The notes beneath the pieces were generated by a model. That model searched no databases, was not told the DNA's origin, and saw only the letters and a program-made list of their open reading frames with translations. Below are positions 24,912-32,059 of a DNA stretch of 32,059 nt, piece after piece. Position 1 is the first letter of the stretch. Each line of letters opens with the position of its first letter. Source of the stretch: Lentimicrobiaceae bacterium. GTDB lineage: Bacteria; Bacteroidota; Bacteroidia; Bacteroidales; F082. The stretch spans positions 1-32,059 of the forward strand of contig PANC01000028.1 in assembly GCA_002708315.1 (NCBI GenBank). The letters are read 5' to 3'. The position numbers and the translations under genes are program-made.

Positions 24912-26162
24912 CTACTTTACAATAAGTCTAGATGTTTCTTTCAATTGTGAGTTAGAAACAGTTATAAAATACATACCTGTGTTAAATCCACTGGTATTTA
25001 TTTGATGGTTACCATTAATTTCAGATTCATAAACCATCCTACCTGATATATCAGTTAGGACTACTTGTCCATTGAAATTATCATTATTAGCTACTTTAAT
25101 ATTAACATAACCAACAGATGGATTAGGATATATTGTTAGATTATTCATGGTTATAACATCATCTTGAATACTTGAAGAAGAAACAATAGACTTGTTCATG
25201 GCAAATACACCAGTTGATGAACCTTGCCAATATGTAAAAACCAGTTTATAAACATCATCATTACCATTCCTAATGAAGAATGCTATTGAATCATCTACAA
25301 CCCATGAAAATGCTTGCATGTCAAATGATTTCCAGTCATACCCAATGGTATTTTTCAATGAATCAAAAGGTTTGGATATCCAATCATCATAATTAGGTCC
25401 CACCCCGGTAAACTTATTAGCATGTAAACCAACGTTACTTGTTACACCTGTTACAAGGTATTCAACCAATTCACCACTTGAAGTTGGGGTAAGGTCAATG
25501 TATTTTGTAAAGAGTATATCCCATGATTCTGATGGCTCTCTGTCTAAAAGTTCGTCATTTGTAATGGAGTAATAAATAAAATTTTTTGATATGAATGGCT
25601 TCACATCTATTGATTGGTCCACTTGATTTGCACCATCAAGATCTGCAAAACGGATATTATAAATATTGTCAGCAGACATTTTGTCAACTATCCAAAGTTT
25701 TTTAAATGACCCATCCTCAGTTTTAATAACATATAATGAATCTCCAACTATGTTGTGAGTTATCATATTATATACACCCCAACCGTAATCAGGATGCCCT
25801 TGGGCTAACCTATTAAAAGCACCATCTTCCCAATCTGTTGGACTGTTGTATAGAGGTGACCAAGAGGAAAGGCCTGTGGTATCCATCGATGCCCAAGCAG
25901 ATGTGTCGCCATTTGGGTAGGCATATAATTCAACACCACTACCATCGTTAATAATGATTCCTGCGCTAAAAGCAGAGGTATAAAAAGCCATCTCCCAACC
26001 AGAGCGTGGCGTATTTAAGACCTCACCTTGGCTCATACTATAAAATATATCCGAGGCATAACCTGGATTCATACTAAGAGTATCTGGGTTAGTCGAAAAC
26101 ACCTCTAAGTTGTTGAAGCTTATAATTGCAACTATAGCAATAATCGATAAAAAATTTTTCAT
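24912..26162 (-). CDS. HmuY-like protein with T9SS type A sorting domain
   Basis: A 416-residue secreted protein. A signal peptide (MKNFLSIIAIVAIISFNNLE) is followed by a HmuY-like region with WDILFTKYIDLTPTSS near 207, YLVTGV and IGYDWKSFD near 270, which parallels the HmuY-like lipoprotein of the same operon. The last 75 residues are a T9SS type A sorting domain: NLTIYPNPSVGYVNI, VVLTDISGRMVYE, GFNTGMYFITVSN, then a basic end. Such proteins are exported by the type IX system, cut, and attached to the surface or released. It would act as a haem or metal-complex capture protein for the downstream receptor. Ligand identity is inferred from family and context. Confidence 0.82.
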   Translation of the reverse strand: MKNFLSIIAIVAIISFNNLEVFSTNPDTLSMNPGYASDIFYSMSQGEVLNTPRSGWEMAFYTSAFSAGIIINDGSGVELYAYPNGDTSAWASMDTTGLSSWSPLYNSPTDWEDGAFNRLAQGHPDYGWGVYNMITHNIVGDSLYVIKTEDGSFKKLWIVDKMSADNIYNIRFADLDGANQVDQSIDVKPFISKNFIYYSITNDELLDREPSESWDILFTKYIDLTPTSSGELVEYLVTGVTSNVGLHANKFTGVGPNYDDWISKPFDSLKNTIGYDWKSFDMQAFSWVVDDSIAFFIRNGNDDVYKLVFTYWQGSSTGVFAMNKSIVSSSSIQDDVITMNNLTIYPNPSVGYVNIKVANNDNFNGQVVLTDISGRMVYESEINGNHQINTSGFNTGMYFITVSNSQLKETSRLIVK

Positions 26163-26211
26163 CTTAATAATTCTTTATATTATAATTTATATAATGTAAT
26201 AATCCAACCGA

Positions 26212-26229
26212 GCTATTTATAGAAATAGC
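26212..26229 (-). other. Short perfect hairpin in the HmuY-like leader
   Basis: GCTATTT (26212-26218) and AAATAGC (26223-26229) form a 7-bp stem with a 4-base loop about 50 bases before the HmuY-like T9SS gene. No T run follows, so it is not a standard terminator; leader structure or mRNA end protection is possible. Confidence 0.4.
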
Positions 26230-26248
26230 ATACAATCAGAAATAATAT

Positions 26249-26275
26249 TATGCTACCATCAAAGTAGATAGCATA
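26249..26275 (-). other. Second leader hairpin between small protein and HmuY-like gene
   Basis: TATGCTACC (26249-26257) and GATAGCATA (26267-26275) pair over 9 bp with a 9-base loop. One pair is a G-U that exists only in minus-strand RNA, which suggests it acts in the transcript of the uptake operon. No clear T run follows. Confidence 0.4.
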
Positions 26276-26300
26276 AAATAAAATAGTACTTAATAAGAAA

Positions 26301-26669
26301 TTATAATACAGGAGGGCCTCTGCGTCTATGCGAAGTAAATAATCCATCAATGATATTGAAATCAAACAGCAAAGCTATCTCATAACTATCATAACTAAAG
26401 TATGGCTTTATGATTATGTCTACTATTTCAGATACAAAAGTTAAATTAGAGATAAATGATTTCTTCTTTTTATCTTTAACCTTGTATACTTTGGATTTAT
26501 CATTTTTATCACCCGGTTTATTAAGGGGATGATCAGCATACGCATCATAATTGAAAATAGCCCGTTGATGAAAAATAATAAGGTCGCCTATGATCAAATA
26601 GAAAAATGCCAGTGACATAAATGACACCAATAATTTTCTCAATACTTTAGCTAATATGCCCGTTTTCAA
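26301..26669 (-). CDS. Small membrane-anchored protein at the head of the uptake operon
   Basis: A 122-residue protein of unknown function. It has a basic N-terminus and one hydrophobic segment (SLAFFYLIIGDLIIF), then a polar part containing a very basic cluster (KDKKKKS near residue 66) and an abrupt end, SHRRRGPPVL. A similar RGPPV tail is remembered from other small proteins encoded near Bacteroidota receptor genes, but this is not verified. The start is uncertain: TTG at 26669 keeps the basic N-terminus, and no in-frame ATG precedes it; the first ATG is at 26618. An exact TAnnTTTG box lies 20 bases before the TTG, which favours it. It precedes the HmuY-like gene by about 140 bases containing two hairpins. 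Confidence 0.55.
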   Translation of the reverse strand: MKTGILAKVLRKLLVSFMSLAFFYLIIGDLIIFHQRAIFNYDAYADHPLNKPGDKNDKSKVYKVKDKKKKSFISNLTFVSEIVDIIIKPYFSYDSYEIALLFDFNIIDGLFTSHRRRGPPVL

Positions 26670-26689
26670 TTTAGAATAATTTTAGGTCG

Positions 26690-26697
26690 CAAATTTA
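26690..26697 (-). promoter_or_regulatory. -7 box of the HmuY/TonB receptor operon
   Basis: TAAATTTG on the minus strand fits TAnnTTTG and lies 20 bases before the TTG start of the small protein. The -33 region is T-rich without an exact TTTG. No clear repressor site was recognised. Confidence 0.5.
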
Positions 26698-26888
26698 CGA
26701 GTTTTTCAGAAAATAAAATACCTAATACTGGGTATTTATTTCTATTTAAACCCATTCTTAATAATATGCAAACGATACATTGTACTTAATGTTATGCGTA
26801 GCTTAATTTCATTTGGAGTATTTTGTTTGTATTTTCTGACTTCTGTTGCAAATTATATTTTTAAAAGATGTTTTATTGAAAAAATATA

Positions 26889-26918
26889 TTGCAAAATAAA
26901 AACAAATAGTTACTTTTG
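26889..26918 (+). promoter_or_regulatory. Promoter of the tRNA-Ser gene
   Basis: TTG (26889-26891) is followed after 19 bases by TACTTTTG (26911-26918), an exact TAnnTTTG. The mature tRNA starts 13 bases beyond, so the primary transcript would have only a few extra 5' bases. Confidence 0.65.
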
Positions 26919-26931
26919 CAATCCATTTTTC

Positions 26932-27020
<89 letters not shown>

Positions 27021-27064
27021 ACATACTTATAGTTTATAATAGTAAAACTATAAATAAACCCCTT

Positions 27065-27096
27065 AAAACCTCACTCTTGTGGGGTTTTTTCTTTTT
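27065..27096 (+). terminator. Intrinsic terminator of the tRNA-Ser gene
   Basis: AAAACCTCAC (27065-27074) pairs with GTGGGGTTTT (27079-27088) over 10 bp (one G-U) around a TCTT loop, and T-rich sequence continues to 27096. The G-U pair forms only in plus-strand RNA, so it belongs to the tRNA transcript. Confidence 0.85.
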
Positions 27097-27173
27097 AACT
27101 ATTAGTTAACAATTGCCAATTATAAAACAAACCTACCCATTTAAAAAGTGAAGTTTATAAATCAAAACTAAAC

Positions 27174-28571
27174 CTAATCTTCACTTGTGTAATTCCAATA
27201 ACTTACAGTTTGCCCGTACTGAAAATGAATCGGCTTGTGTGATGGGTCTTTTTTGAAAAGATACAGGTTAGGTGTATTTTCAAACAGTAATATAATATCA
27301 GATCCTCCAAATCTAAACTTTCCAAACTCCTGCCCTTTTTGAACAGTCTTTCCCTCAAGTTTAGTATACATGTCTACACCTGAAACTTGTGCCATACCTA
27401 TTGGAATAATAGCTATTTTTCCGACAACTGGGCCAGCATCCAAAATAATTATACCGCGGGATTGAGTAAATTCATAGCCATTTTCACCTCCATCAGGAGC
27501 ATCCCATTGTCCGTCATCAGTTATGTTTACATCTAAATATACTTTACTTTGAACAGCTTCAATTTTCACTACTTTCCCTCCAACTGATGTGTGAAAACGA
27601 TGATAATCAAAAGGGCTAAGAAAATAATGCACAAAAGTTCCGCCATAAAAGTCTTTAGCATAACTACTTCCTCCCAAGATATCAGCAATCGTGCCAATTG
27701 TATGTGTTTTTTTAAAAGTAATAGTTGTTTCATTTCCATTCTCATCCAATACATTACCAAAGTCGTCTATCAGATAGTCTTTTTTGAATGTGCAGTCTGC
27801 CGGAGCAACAATTGTTTGGTTATTAGTGGGTTCAGCGATTGGTCGCAATGGAGTTATTCCTGTTCCTTCGGCTGATTGGTTAAACTCTCTATAAAAAAAC
27901 TGATTGAAAGTATCCCAACTTTTTTGCGAGTCAGCATAGAGTGGAAAATTATACATTGGGTCATATTTAAATGAGTTCAAGGTTTCTTTAGTCAATGAAG
28001 CCTTAGTGTCAAGAAAAGTCCCCCATGTTTTAGCGAATTTATCAAGCCAAGAAGCAAATTCTTCAAAACTTTGCATTGTTTGACTCGAGGCAGGCAATTC
28101 TTGATTCACCAACCAATAAAATTGACATAAAAGGTCGTATACCTTCTGGTTATATCCGTTTTGTTTTCCATTACTCTTCCAACCATCTGGATATTGAGGA
28201 TCATTTTTTTCATTTGGAATTAAACGTGCGTATAATTCCAGGTAATTCAAGTAGGCATTAATGGTTATGGGCCAACCATTTCCCTGAAAGACACGATCTG
28301 TAACCTTGTACAAATCCTTATTCAAATTATTTTTAGCCGATTTAACAGCAACATTTAAAGAAGCCAATAATGCTTTTTCCATTTCTGAATCTTTATTCAA
28401 TAGGTCTTCTAATTCTTTCACAATATGCGAATGCTCAAGCAATCCTACACTAGTTGTATCTGCAGACCCGTGCTTCTGAGAAAAAACTGGATTACAGAAT
28501 AGAATTAATCCTATTAAAATTGCTATAACTAATATATTTGTTGATTTTATAATTGTGTTCATTTCTTTCAT
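27174..28571 (-). CDS. Exported PsiD-like phosphatidylserine decarboxylase family enzyme
   Basis: From the chosen ATG the protein has 465 residues and begins with a signal peptide (NILVIAILIGLILFCNPVFS). Next comes a PsiD-like N-terminal domain, with QGNGWPITINAYLNYLELYA, WGTFLDTKASL and SWDTFNQFFYREF, then the decarboxylase core. The core has the general-base histidine in FDYHRFHTSVGGKV and the self-cleavage site FRFGGSDIILLFE, where the serine would become the pyruvoyl cofactor. Family members decarboxylate phosphatidylserine or, in the PsiD branch, free amino acids such as tryptophan. A signal peptide is unusual here. The frame also opens from an ATG at 28661 inside the preceding gene's end; the later start gives a proper signal peptide. 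It follows the thaumatin-like lipoprotein gene after about 80 bases. Confidence 0.82.
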   Translation of the reverse strand: MKEMNTIIKSTNILVIAILIGLILFCNPVFSQKHGSADTTSVGLLEHSHIVKELEDLLNKDSEMEKALLASLNVAVKSAKNNLNKDLYKVTDRVFQGNGWPITINAYLNYLELYARLIPNEKNDPQYPDGWKSNGKQNGYNQKVYDLLCQFYWLVNQELPASSQTMQSFEEFASWLDKFAKTWGTFLDTKASLTKETLNSFKYDPMYNFPLYADSQKSWDTFNQFFYREFNQSAEGTGITPLRPIAEPTNNQTIVAPADCTFKKDYLIDDFGNVLDENGNETTITFKKTHTIGTIADILGGSSYAKDFYGGTFVHYFLSPFDYHRFHTSVGGKVVKIEAVQSKVYLDVNITDDGQWDAPDGGENGYEFTQSRGIIILDAGPVVGKIAIIPIGMAQVSGVDMYTKLEGKTVQKGQEFGKFRFGGSDIILLFENTPNLYLFKKDPSHKPIHFQYGQTVSYWNYTSED

Positions 28572-28650
28572 ATTTAATAGATTAGTAAAGGTATGACTAT
28601 ATAACGCTTCCCTTTTTGTTTTTAAAACGGCAATATTATGTTTGTTAATA

Positions 28651-29700
28651 TTAATTTCCACCTGAAATGGAATAAACTGTTACTGTGCAGATTGCTGATG
28701 CAGGCAATTTGGTGAACTGACCATCATCATTCGGATAACAGAAAAAACCATATTTACCATTTTTATCTGCAGTTGCAACGGATTGGAGAGCTTGCACATA
28801 ACCTGTGCTTGATGGGCTAGTAGGCTTATGAGAGGGTGCCCACTGTTCCCAACCATTAAAATTAGATTCATTTTCTCCAAAGAGCTGATTTCCATTGGCC
28901 GGGAGAGATATAATAAATGCTAAGTAGCTTTCAGGAACATTATTACCATTTAAAGTATCATGAGGCATCTGAGTCCAAACTTTATTTGGTCCTATTATTC
29001 TGCCCATACCATAAGGATAGCTACTGCTATTCCATTTGCATACCACAGTATCAGGCCATATAAGAGCATGCCATGCATAATCTGCCTTATCTTCTAAGGC
29101 TGCTTTTAGATCTGGCAAACTTGTAAAACCATACTCATGGTCTTCTTCAGCATCTGTATATGTTCCTAAATTGGAAAATTTATATGTTAAGGGATATGAA
29201 TATCCATCAATATAGGATATATCGACAGTATAAGTACTATCATTATTATCTATCATATATTCTAAAAAGGAATATTGAACATTCGCATCACGGTTATAGT
29301 TAAACACATCAGGGAGGTCAGGGGATGTTGTTGCATCAAGGCTTTTCTTAAGTTCTTTATCAGAGAAGTAAATTCTCCTCCCATTTTTATTTGATGGTTC
29401 CTGGCAGGTCTTCATTGTTATCGATAGTGTATCCCCAGTTAATGGATTTCCTGCCGTTACAGGTTTTGTTTGTACTGCAGGGTTTAAAGTGCCATCCCAA
29501 TCATATACGTATATAGGACTCCCCGATTTGTTGATAATAGTAATAACGTAACTCTCCGGATCTTCGCTATTTATGTCGTCCCCTGAATTACTAGAATCTT
29601 TGTCCTTTTTACAGGCCATGTTTGAAAATAAAAACAGAACTAACATGAATGATGGCAATATTCTTACCAATTTATTTGTCATTAGATTTGAAGTATTCAT
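28651..29700 (-). CDS. Thaumatin/GH64 beta-1,3-glucanase-like lipoprotein
   Basis: A 349-residue lipoprotein with the lipobox NMAC (Cys30) and a Ser/Asp-rich linker after it. The body resembles thaumatin-like and GH64 glucanase folds: VITIINKSGSPIYVYDWDG near residue 53, GRRIYFSD near 107, VQYSFLEYMIDNNDSTYTVD near 141 and ISYIDGYSYPLTYKF next to it. The match is by pattern memory and is moderate; no catalytic pair was confirmed. It should sit on the outer membrane or cell surface. It lies upstream of the exported PsiD-like enzyme in what looks like a two-gene operon, with a TAGTTTTG promoter box upstream. Confidence 0.6.
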   Translation of the reverse strand: MNTSNLMTNKLVRILPSFMLVLFLFSNMACKKDKDSSNSGDDINSEDPESYVITIINKSGSPIYVYDWDGTLNPAVQTKPVTAGNPLTGDTLSITMKTCQEPSNKNGRRIYFSDKELKKSLDATTSPDLPDVFNYNRDANVQYSFLEYMIDNNDSTYTVDISYIDGYSYPLTYKFSNLGTYTDAEEDHEYGFTSLPDLKAALEDKADYAWHALIWPDTVVCKWNSSSYPYGMGRIIGPNKVWTQMPHDTLNGNNVPESYLAFIISLPANGNQLFGENESNFNGWEQWAPSHKPTSPSSTGYVQALQSVATADKNGKYGFFCYPNDDGQFTKLPASAICTVTVYSISGGN

Positions 29701-29727
29701 TTTGTTTATTTTTAAATGCTATAAAAC

Positions 29728-29735
29728 CAAAACTA
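29728..29735 (-). promoter_or_regulatory. -7 box of the thaumatin-like/PsiD-like gene pair
   Basis: TAGTTTTG on the minus strand fits TAnnTTTG and lies 27 bases before the ATG at 29700. The -33 region has only a weak match. Confidence 0.5.
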
Positions 29736-29945
29736 CAATTTTTTTCAACTTATTCCATAAATAATACAAACCAACTCTTACTATAGTTAAAGCTAAAGTT
29801 CCTTAACAAACAATTTATTTTATTGCTTAAATTAACTGAAGCTTGACCTAATTATAACAATTACCATTATAAACAACATTAAACTAAACTTACATCAAAC
29901 CCATTTTAAGAAACTTTTTTTATTTTTAACCATTATTAAACATTT

Positions 29946-30638
29946 ATGAAAATATTAATTACCGGTAGTTCAGGGTATGTAGGCAATGAACTTGTTAGTC
30001 TCTTGTCAAATACACATGAAATTATAAAATATGATATAGCCAATAATAAAGATATTCTGAATTTTGAGCAGCTTAAGGAAGATATGAAAGGATGCGATAT
30101 TGTTGTTCATATTGCAGCAGTAAGAGGACCATATTTAGGAAAAGATTATCCAGATTATTTTAATATAAATTGCCTCGGTACTTTTAATGTTGCGCAGGCG
30201 TGCCTTGAATGTGATATAAAAAAATTAATCTTTACGAGTTCTACCAGTTTTTATGGATTCGAAGAAGGCATACCTTATAAACTTCCATTATCAGAAAGCA
30301 ACCCTATTCTAACTCAAATTAAAGGAAAGTTAAAATGTGATACTTCTTGCATTTCATACTCAACAAGTAAGGTTGTTGCTGAGCAAGTTCTTGCAAATTA
30401 TGGCATAACTAAAAAATTTCAGGTAATAATTCTAAGGTTAGGACCAATAGGTCCGAAGCGAGGAGAAACATGGAGACTTGAAGGAATTTCTCTTAATATT
30501 GATAATGCACTAAGTGCTATAAAGCTATCAATAGACACAAATAAAGAATTATGGTATGAATCTTTTACAATCACTGACGATGTTTCAAACTCTGATATTT
30601 CCAAAGCAAAAACAATCCTAAACTACAAACCTATTTAA
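29946..30638 (+). CDS. Short NAD-dependent epimerase/dehydratase (extended SDR)
   Basis: A 230-residue extended-SDR protein. It has the NAD-binding motif ITGSSGYVGNE at residues 5-15, a DIVVHIAAVRGP strand near 51, the active-site serine region FTSSTSFYG near 96 and the catalytic Y138-x3-K142 (SYSTSKVVAEQ). The family modifies nucleotide-linked sugars or similar ketones and alcohols. At 230 residues it is some 70-100 shorter than typical sugar epimerases, mostly in the C-terminal substrate domain, so activity on NDP-sugars is uncertain. The stop is followed by 85 non-coding bases and a convergent gene. Nothing nearby points to a pathway. Confidence 0.8.
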   Translation: MKILITGSSGYVGNELVSLLSNTHEIIKYDIANNKDILNFEQLKEDMKGCDIVVHIAAVRGPYLGKDYPDYFNINCLGTFNVAQACLECDIKKLIFTSSTSFYGFEEGIPYKLPLSESNPILTQIKGKLKCDTSCISYSTSKVVAEQVLANYGITKKFQVIILRLGPIGPKRGETWRLEGISLNIDNALSAIKLSIDTNKELWYESFTITDDVSNSDISKAKTILNYKPI

Positions 30639-30723
30639 TATAATCTTACACAAAATCTATAATCTTCTTCCTATTTTGGAAATACATTATGAGCCACATG
30701 GCACAGCAATAAAACTATCCTTT

Positions 30724-32059
30724 CTACCATTTAGCTATCATCTTTTTTGTTTCTATCCTTCTGCCGTCAACAAATAAAGAGTAATAATAAGTTGAGTTTG
30801 ACATGTTAGACTTATCCACATCTATGGAACCTTCTCCAAAGCTATTCAATGAAATATTCTGAATTATCTGCCCTGTTATGGAACTGATAACTATGTATGC
30901 ATTAGAGCTACTATAAGGAACAAAGTAACCTATCTTAGTGCTACTTTTGAATGGATTAGGTACATTTTGCATGAGATAAGCCTCCTCTGTATCTGGAGTG
31001 TTATCACCAATACCCACAACAGGATCACAAGCACAATTTTCTCGTACTATCATCCTGTCTATTAAATCATCTATCTGTTCTTGCTGAACCATGTTTTGAG
31101 ACTGCAGGTCTGTTACAAGGCCTATCAAAATATCTATCTGATCCTGCTGAATAGCATTCTGAATTTGCAGGTCTGTTACAAGTGTAGTTAAATCATCCAG
31201 TAATGGAGCAAGATTAACACTAACAACATTACCATTCTCAATGCCAATACTTAATAGAGATCCAGCTGTGGAAAAATTAAAATTCTGCAATACCTGATCA
31301 TCAGTTCCTGCATTTGTAAGACCAGATCCATCACCTGTAAAAGATATAGCTGTTACGCTACCATCAATGTTTGTTGTGCCATTAAATAAAACGCTAAAAG
31401 CATCACTTTTGTTAGCAGCATCAGCTCCGTTGCCTATAACAAAAGCAGGCGCTAATGTATCAAATGAAGTTGCACTTGTTGCAGTTGATCCTGATGAGTT
31501 GTATTGACCTATAACAGTAGATGAATAATCACTTGCTGTAGTATTTGAACCCATTGCTGTGGAATTTAATCCACTTGCTGTTGTAAAATAACCCATTGCT
31601 GTGGAGTTACCTCCACTTGTTGATGTATTATTACCCATTGCTGTGGAATTATCTCCAGTTGCTGTTGTATAATTACCCATTGCTGTGGAAGTATTTCCAC
31701 TTGCTGCTGTTACTGCACCCATTGCTGTGGAATTTAATCCACTTGCTGTTGTATAATTACCCATTGCTGTCGAAATATCAGCACTTGCTGTGCTTCCAAA
31801 ACCCATAGCTGTAGTTCCCAAACTACTTGCTTTTGTATCATATCCCATTGCTATGGAACTACCTCCACTTGCTGTAGTGTTTGAACCCATTGCTGTTGAA
31901 CTACCTCCACTTGCGGTTGTTTCATATCCCATTGCTGTGGAATAATCACCAGTTGAACCTGTTGTTGTGCTTGCTGAAGGTTGGTAACTTAAATCCAATC
32001 CACCATCACCAATATCTCCATGATTACTCGCATTGGCTGATGCTAGTCTGTAGCCAGTA
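30724..32059 (-). CDS. YadA-head-like repeat adhesin with T9SS sorting domain, N-terminus missing
   Basis: The frame is open to the window edge, so the start lies outside; codons before 31998 continue it in frame (GYRLASANASNHGDIGDGG). The visible 445 residues contain eleven 14-residue repeats of the STAMGxxTTASG type, as in the heads of trimeric YadA-like adhesins. A segment with FVIGNGADAANKSDAFSVLF and SFTGDGSGLTNAG follows, then a coiled coil with two near-identical copies of LVTDLQxQNxxQQxQIDxLI. The end is a T9SS sorting domain (LMQNVPNPFKSSTKIGYFVP ... KKMIAKW). It is probably a surface-exposed fibrous adhesin, trimeric by analogy, exported by the type IX system rather than by its own barrel. 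Confidence 0.85.
   Translation of the reverse strand, partial: TGYRLASANASNHGDIGDGGLDLSYQPSASTTTGSTGDYSTAMGYETTASGGSSTAMGSNTTASGGSSIAMGYDTKASSLGTTAMGFGSTASADISTAMGNYTTASGLNSTAMGAVTAASGNTSTAMGNYTTATGDNSTAMGNNTSTSGGNSTAMGYFTTASGLNSTAMGSNTTASDYSSTVIGQYNSSGSTATSATSFDTLAPAFVIGNGADAANKSDAFSVLFNGTTNIDGSVTAISFTGDGSGLTNAGTDDQVLQNFNFSTAGSLLSIGIENGNVVSVNLAPLLDDLTTLVTDLQIQNAIQQDQIDILIGLVTDLQSQNMVQQEQIDDLIDRMIVRENCACDPVVGIGDNTPDTEEAYLMQNVPNPFKSSTKIGYFVPYSSSNAYIVISSITGQIIQNISLNSFGEGSIDVDKSNMSNSTYYYSLFVDGRRIETKKMIAKW
31486..31947 (-). repeat. Eleven tandem 42-bp units coding for YadA-like head repeats
   Basis: The repeat encodes [2 residues]-STAMG-xx-TTASG eleven times; the last unit is degenerate (SSTVIGQYN). 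The plus strand shows the recurring ACCCATTGCTGTGGAA. DNA similarity between units is high, so copy-number change by slippage is likely. It is part of the adhesin gene, not a CRISPR array. Confidence 0.9.

Noticed and set aside
29736-29945. Regulatory RNA before the epimerase gene
   Set aside because: The stretch is AT-rich with no stable hairpin, no TAnnTTTG box and no open frame of note.
31486-31947. Regular 42-bp repeats as a CRISPR array
   Set aside because: There are no unique spacers; the units are contiguous, in frame and encode YadA-like head repeats.
31996-31998. TTG at 31998 as the start of the repeat adhesin
   Set aside because: The frame continues open to the window edge with sensible residues and no signal peptide follows the TTG, so the true start lies outside.

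Overview
The window is an AT-rich stretch of a Bacteroidota chromosome. The sequence shows this in three ways: two proteins end in type IX secretion (T9SS) sorting domains, there is a TonB-dependent receptor with a carboxypeptidase-like N-terminal extension plus HmuY-like partners, and many genes are preceded by a TAnnTTTG motif (the Bacteroidota -7 box) while Shine-Dalgarno sequences are absent. The order or genus cannot be fixed from the sequence. Most genes lie on the minus strand.

Layout. 1-2.5 kb: a minus-strand operon of a broken YkoF-like gene, pnuC, a NadR-type kinase and a glycosyltransferase cut by the window edge; the PnuC/kinase pair looks like nicotinamide riboside import and trapping. 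2.5-6.2 kb: a DUF423 membrane protein, a LolA-like lipoprotein carrier and the FtsK DNA translocase. 6.2-10.1 kb: a dead hypA gene with two in-frame stops, an aminotransferase, a DUF1573 protein, a voltage-gated-type K+ channel with a zinc-ribbon tail, and a TIGR02757 protein. 10.1-11.1 kb: two plus-strand exported haem-binding (CxxCH) proteins, driven from a divergent promoter region.

11.1-14.3 kb is the most accessory-looking part: a pyruvate/indolepyruvate-decarboxylase-like ThDP enzyme lacking one catalytic glutamate, gene debris on both strands, and a SMUG2-type uracil-DNA glycosylase. 14.3-21.4 kb returns to metabolic and membrane genes: a second aminotransferase, an SLC12-like transporter, a saccharopine-dehydrogenase-family enzyme, an ICMT-like methyltransferase and a membrane metallophosphoesterase.

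21.6-26.7 kb is a haem/iron-uptake type operon: a small membrane protein, a T9SS-sorted HmuY-like protein, a TonB-dependent receptor and a HmuY-like lipoprotein. RNA hairpins lie in its gaps, including an attenuator-like hairpin right before the receptor start. A tRNA-Ser(GCU) with its own promoter and terminator follows. 27.2-29.7 kb holds an unusual pair: an exported PsiD/phosphatidylserine-decarboxylase-like enzyme and a thaumatin/GH64-like lipoprotein. The window ends with a short NAD-dependent epimerase and a partial adhesin built from YadA-head-like 14-residue repeats with a T9SS tail.

No mobile element, CRISPR array or phage gene was seen. The most noteworthy observations are the exported PsiD-like/thaumatin-like pair, the two differently sorted HmuY paralogues flanking the receptor gene with an attenuator between, the decayed hypA and YkoF-like genes, and the active-site change in the ThDP enzyme.
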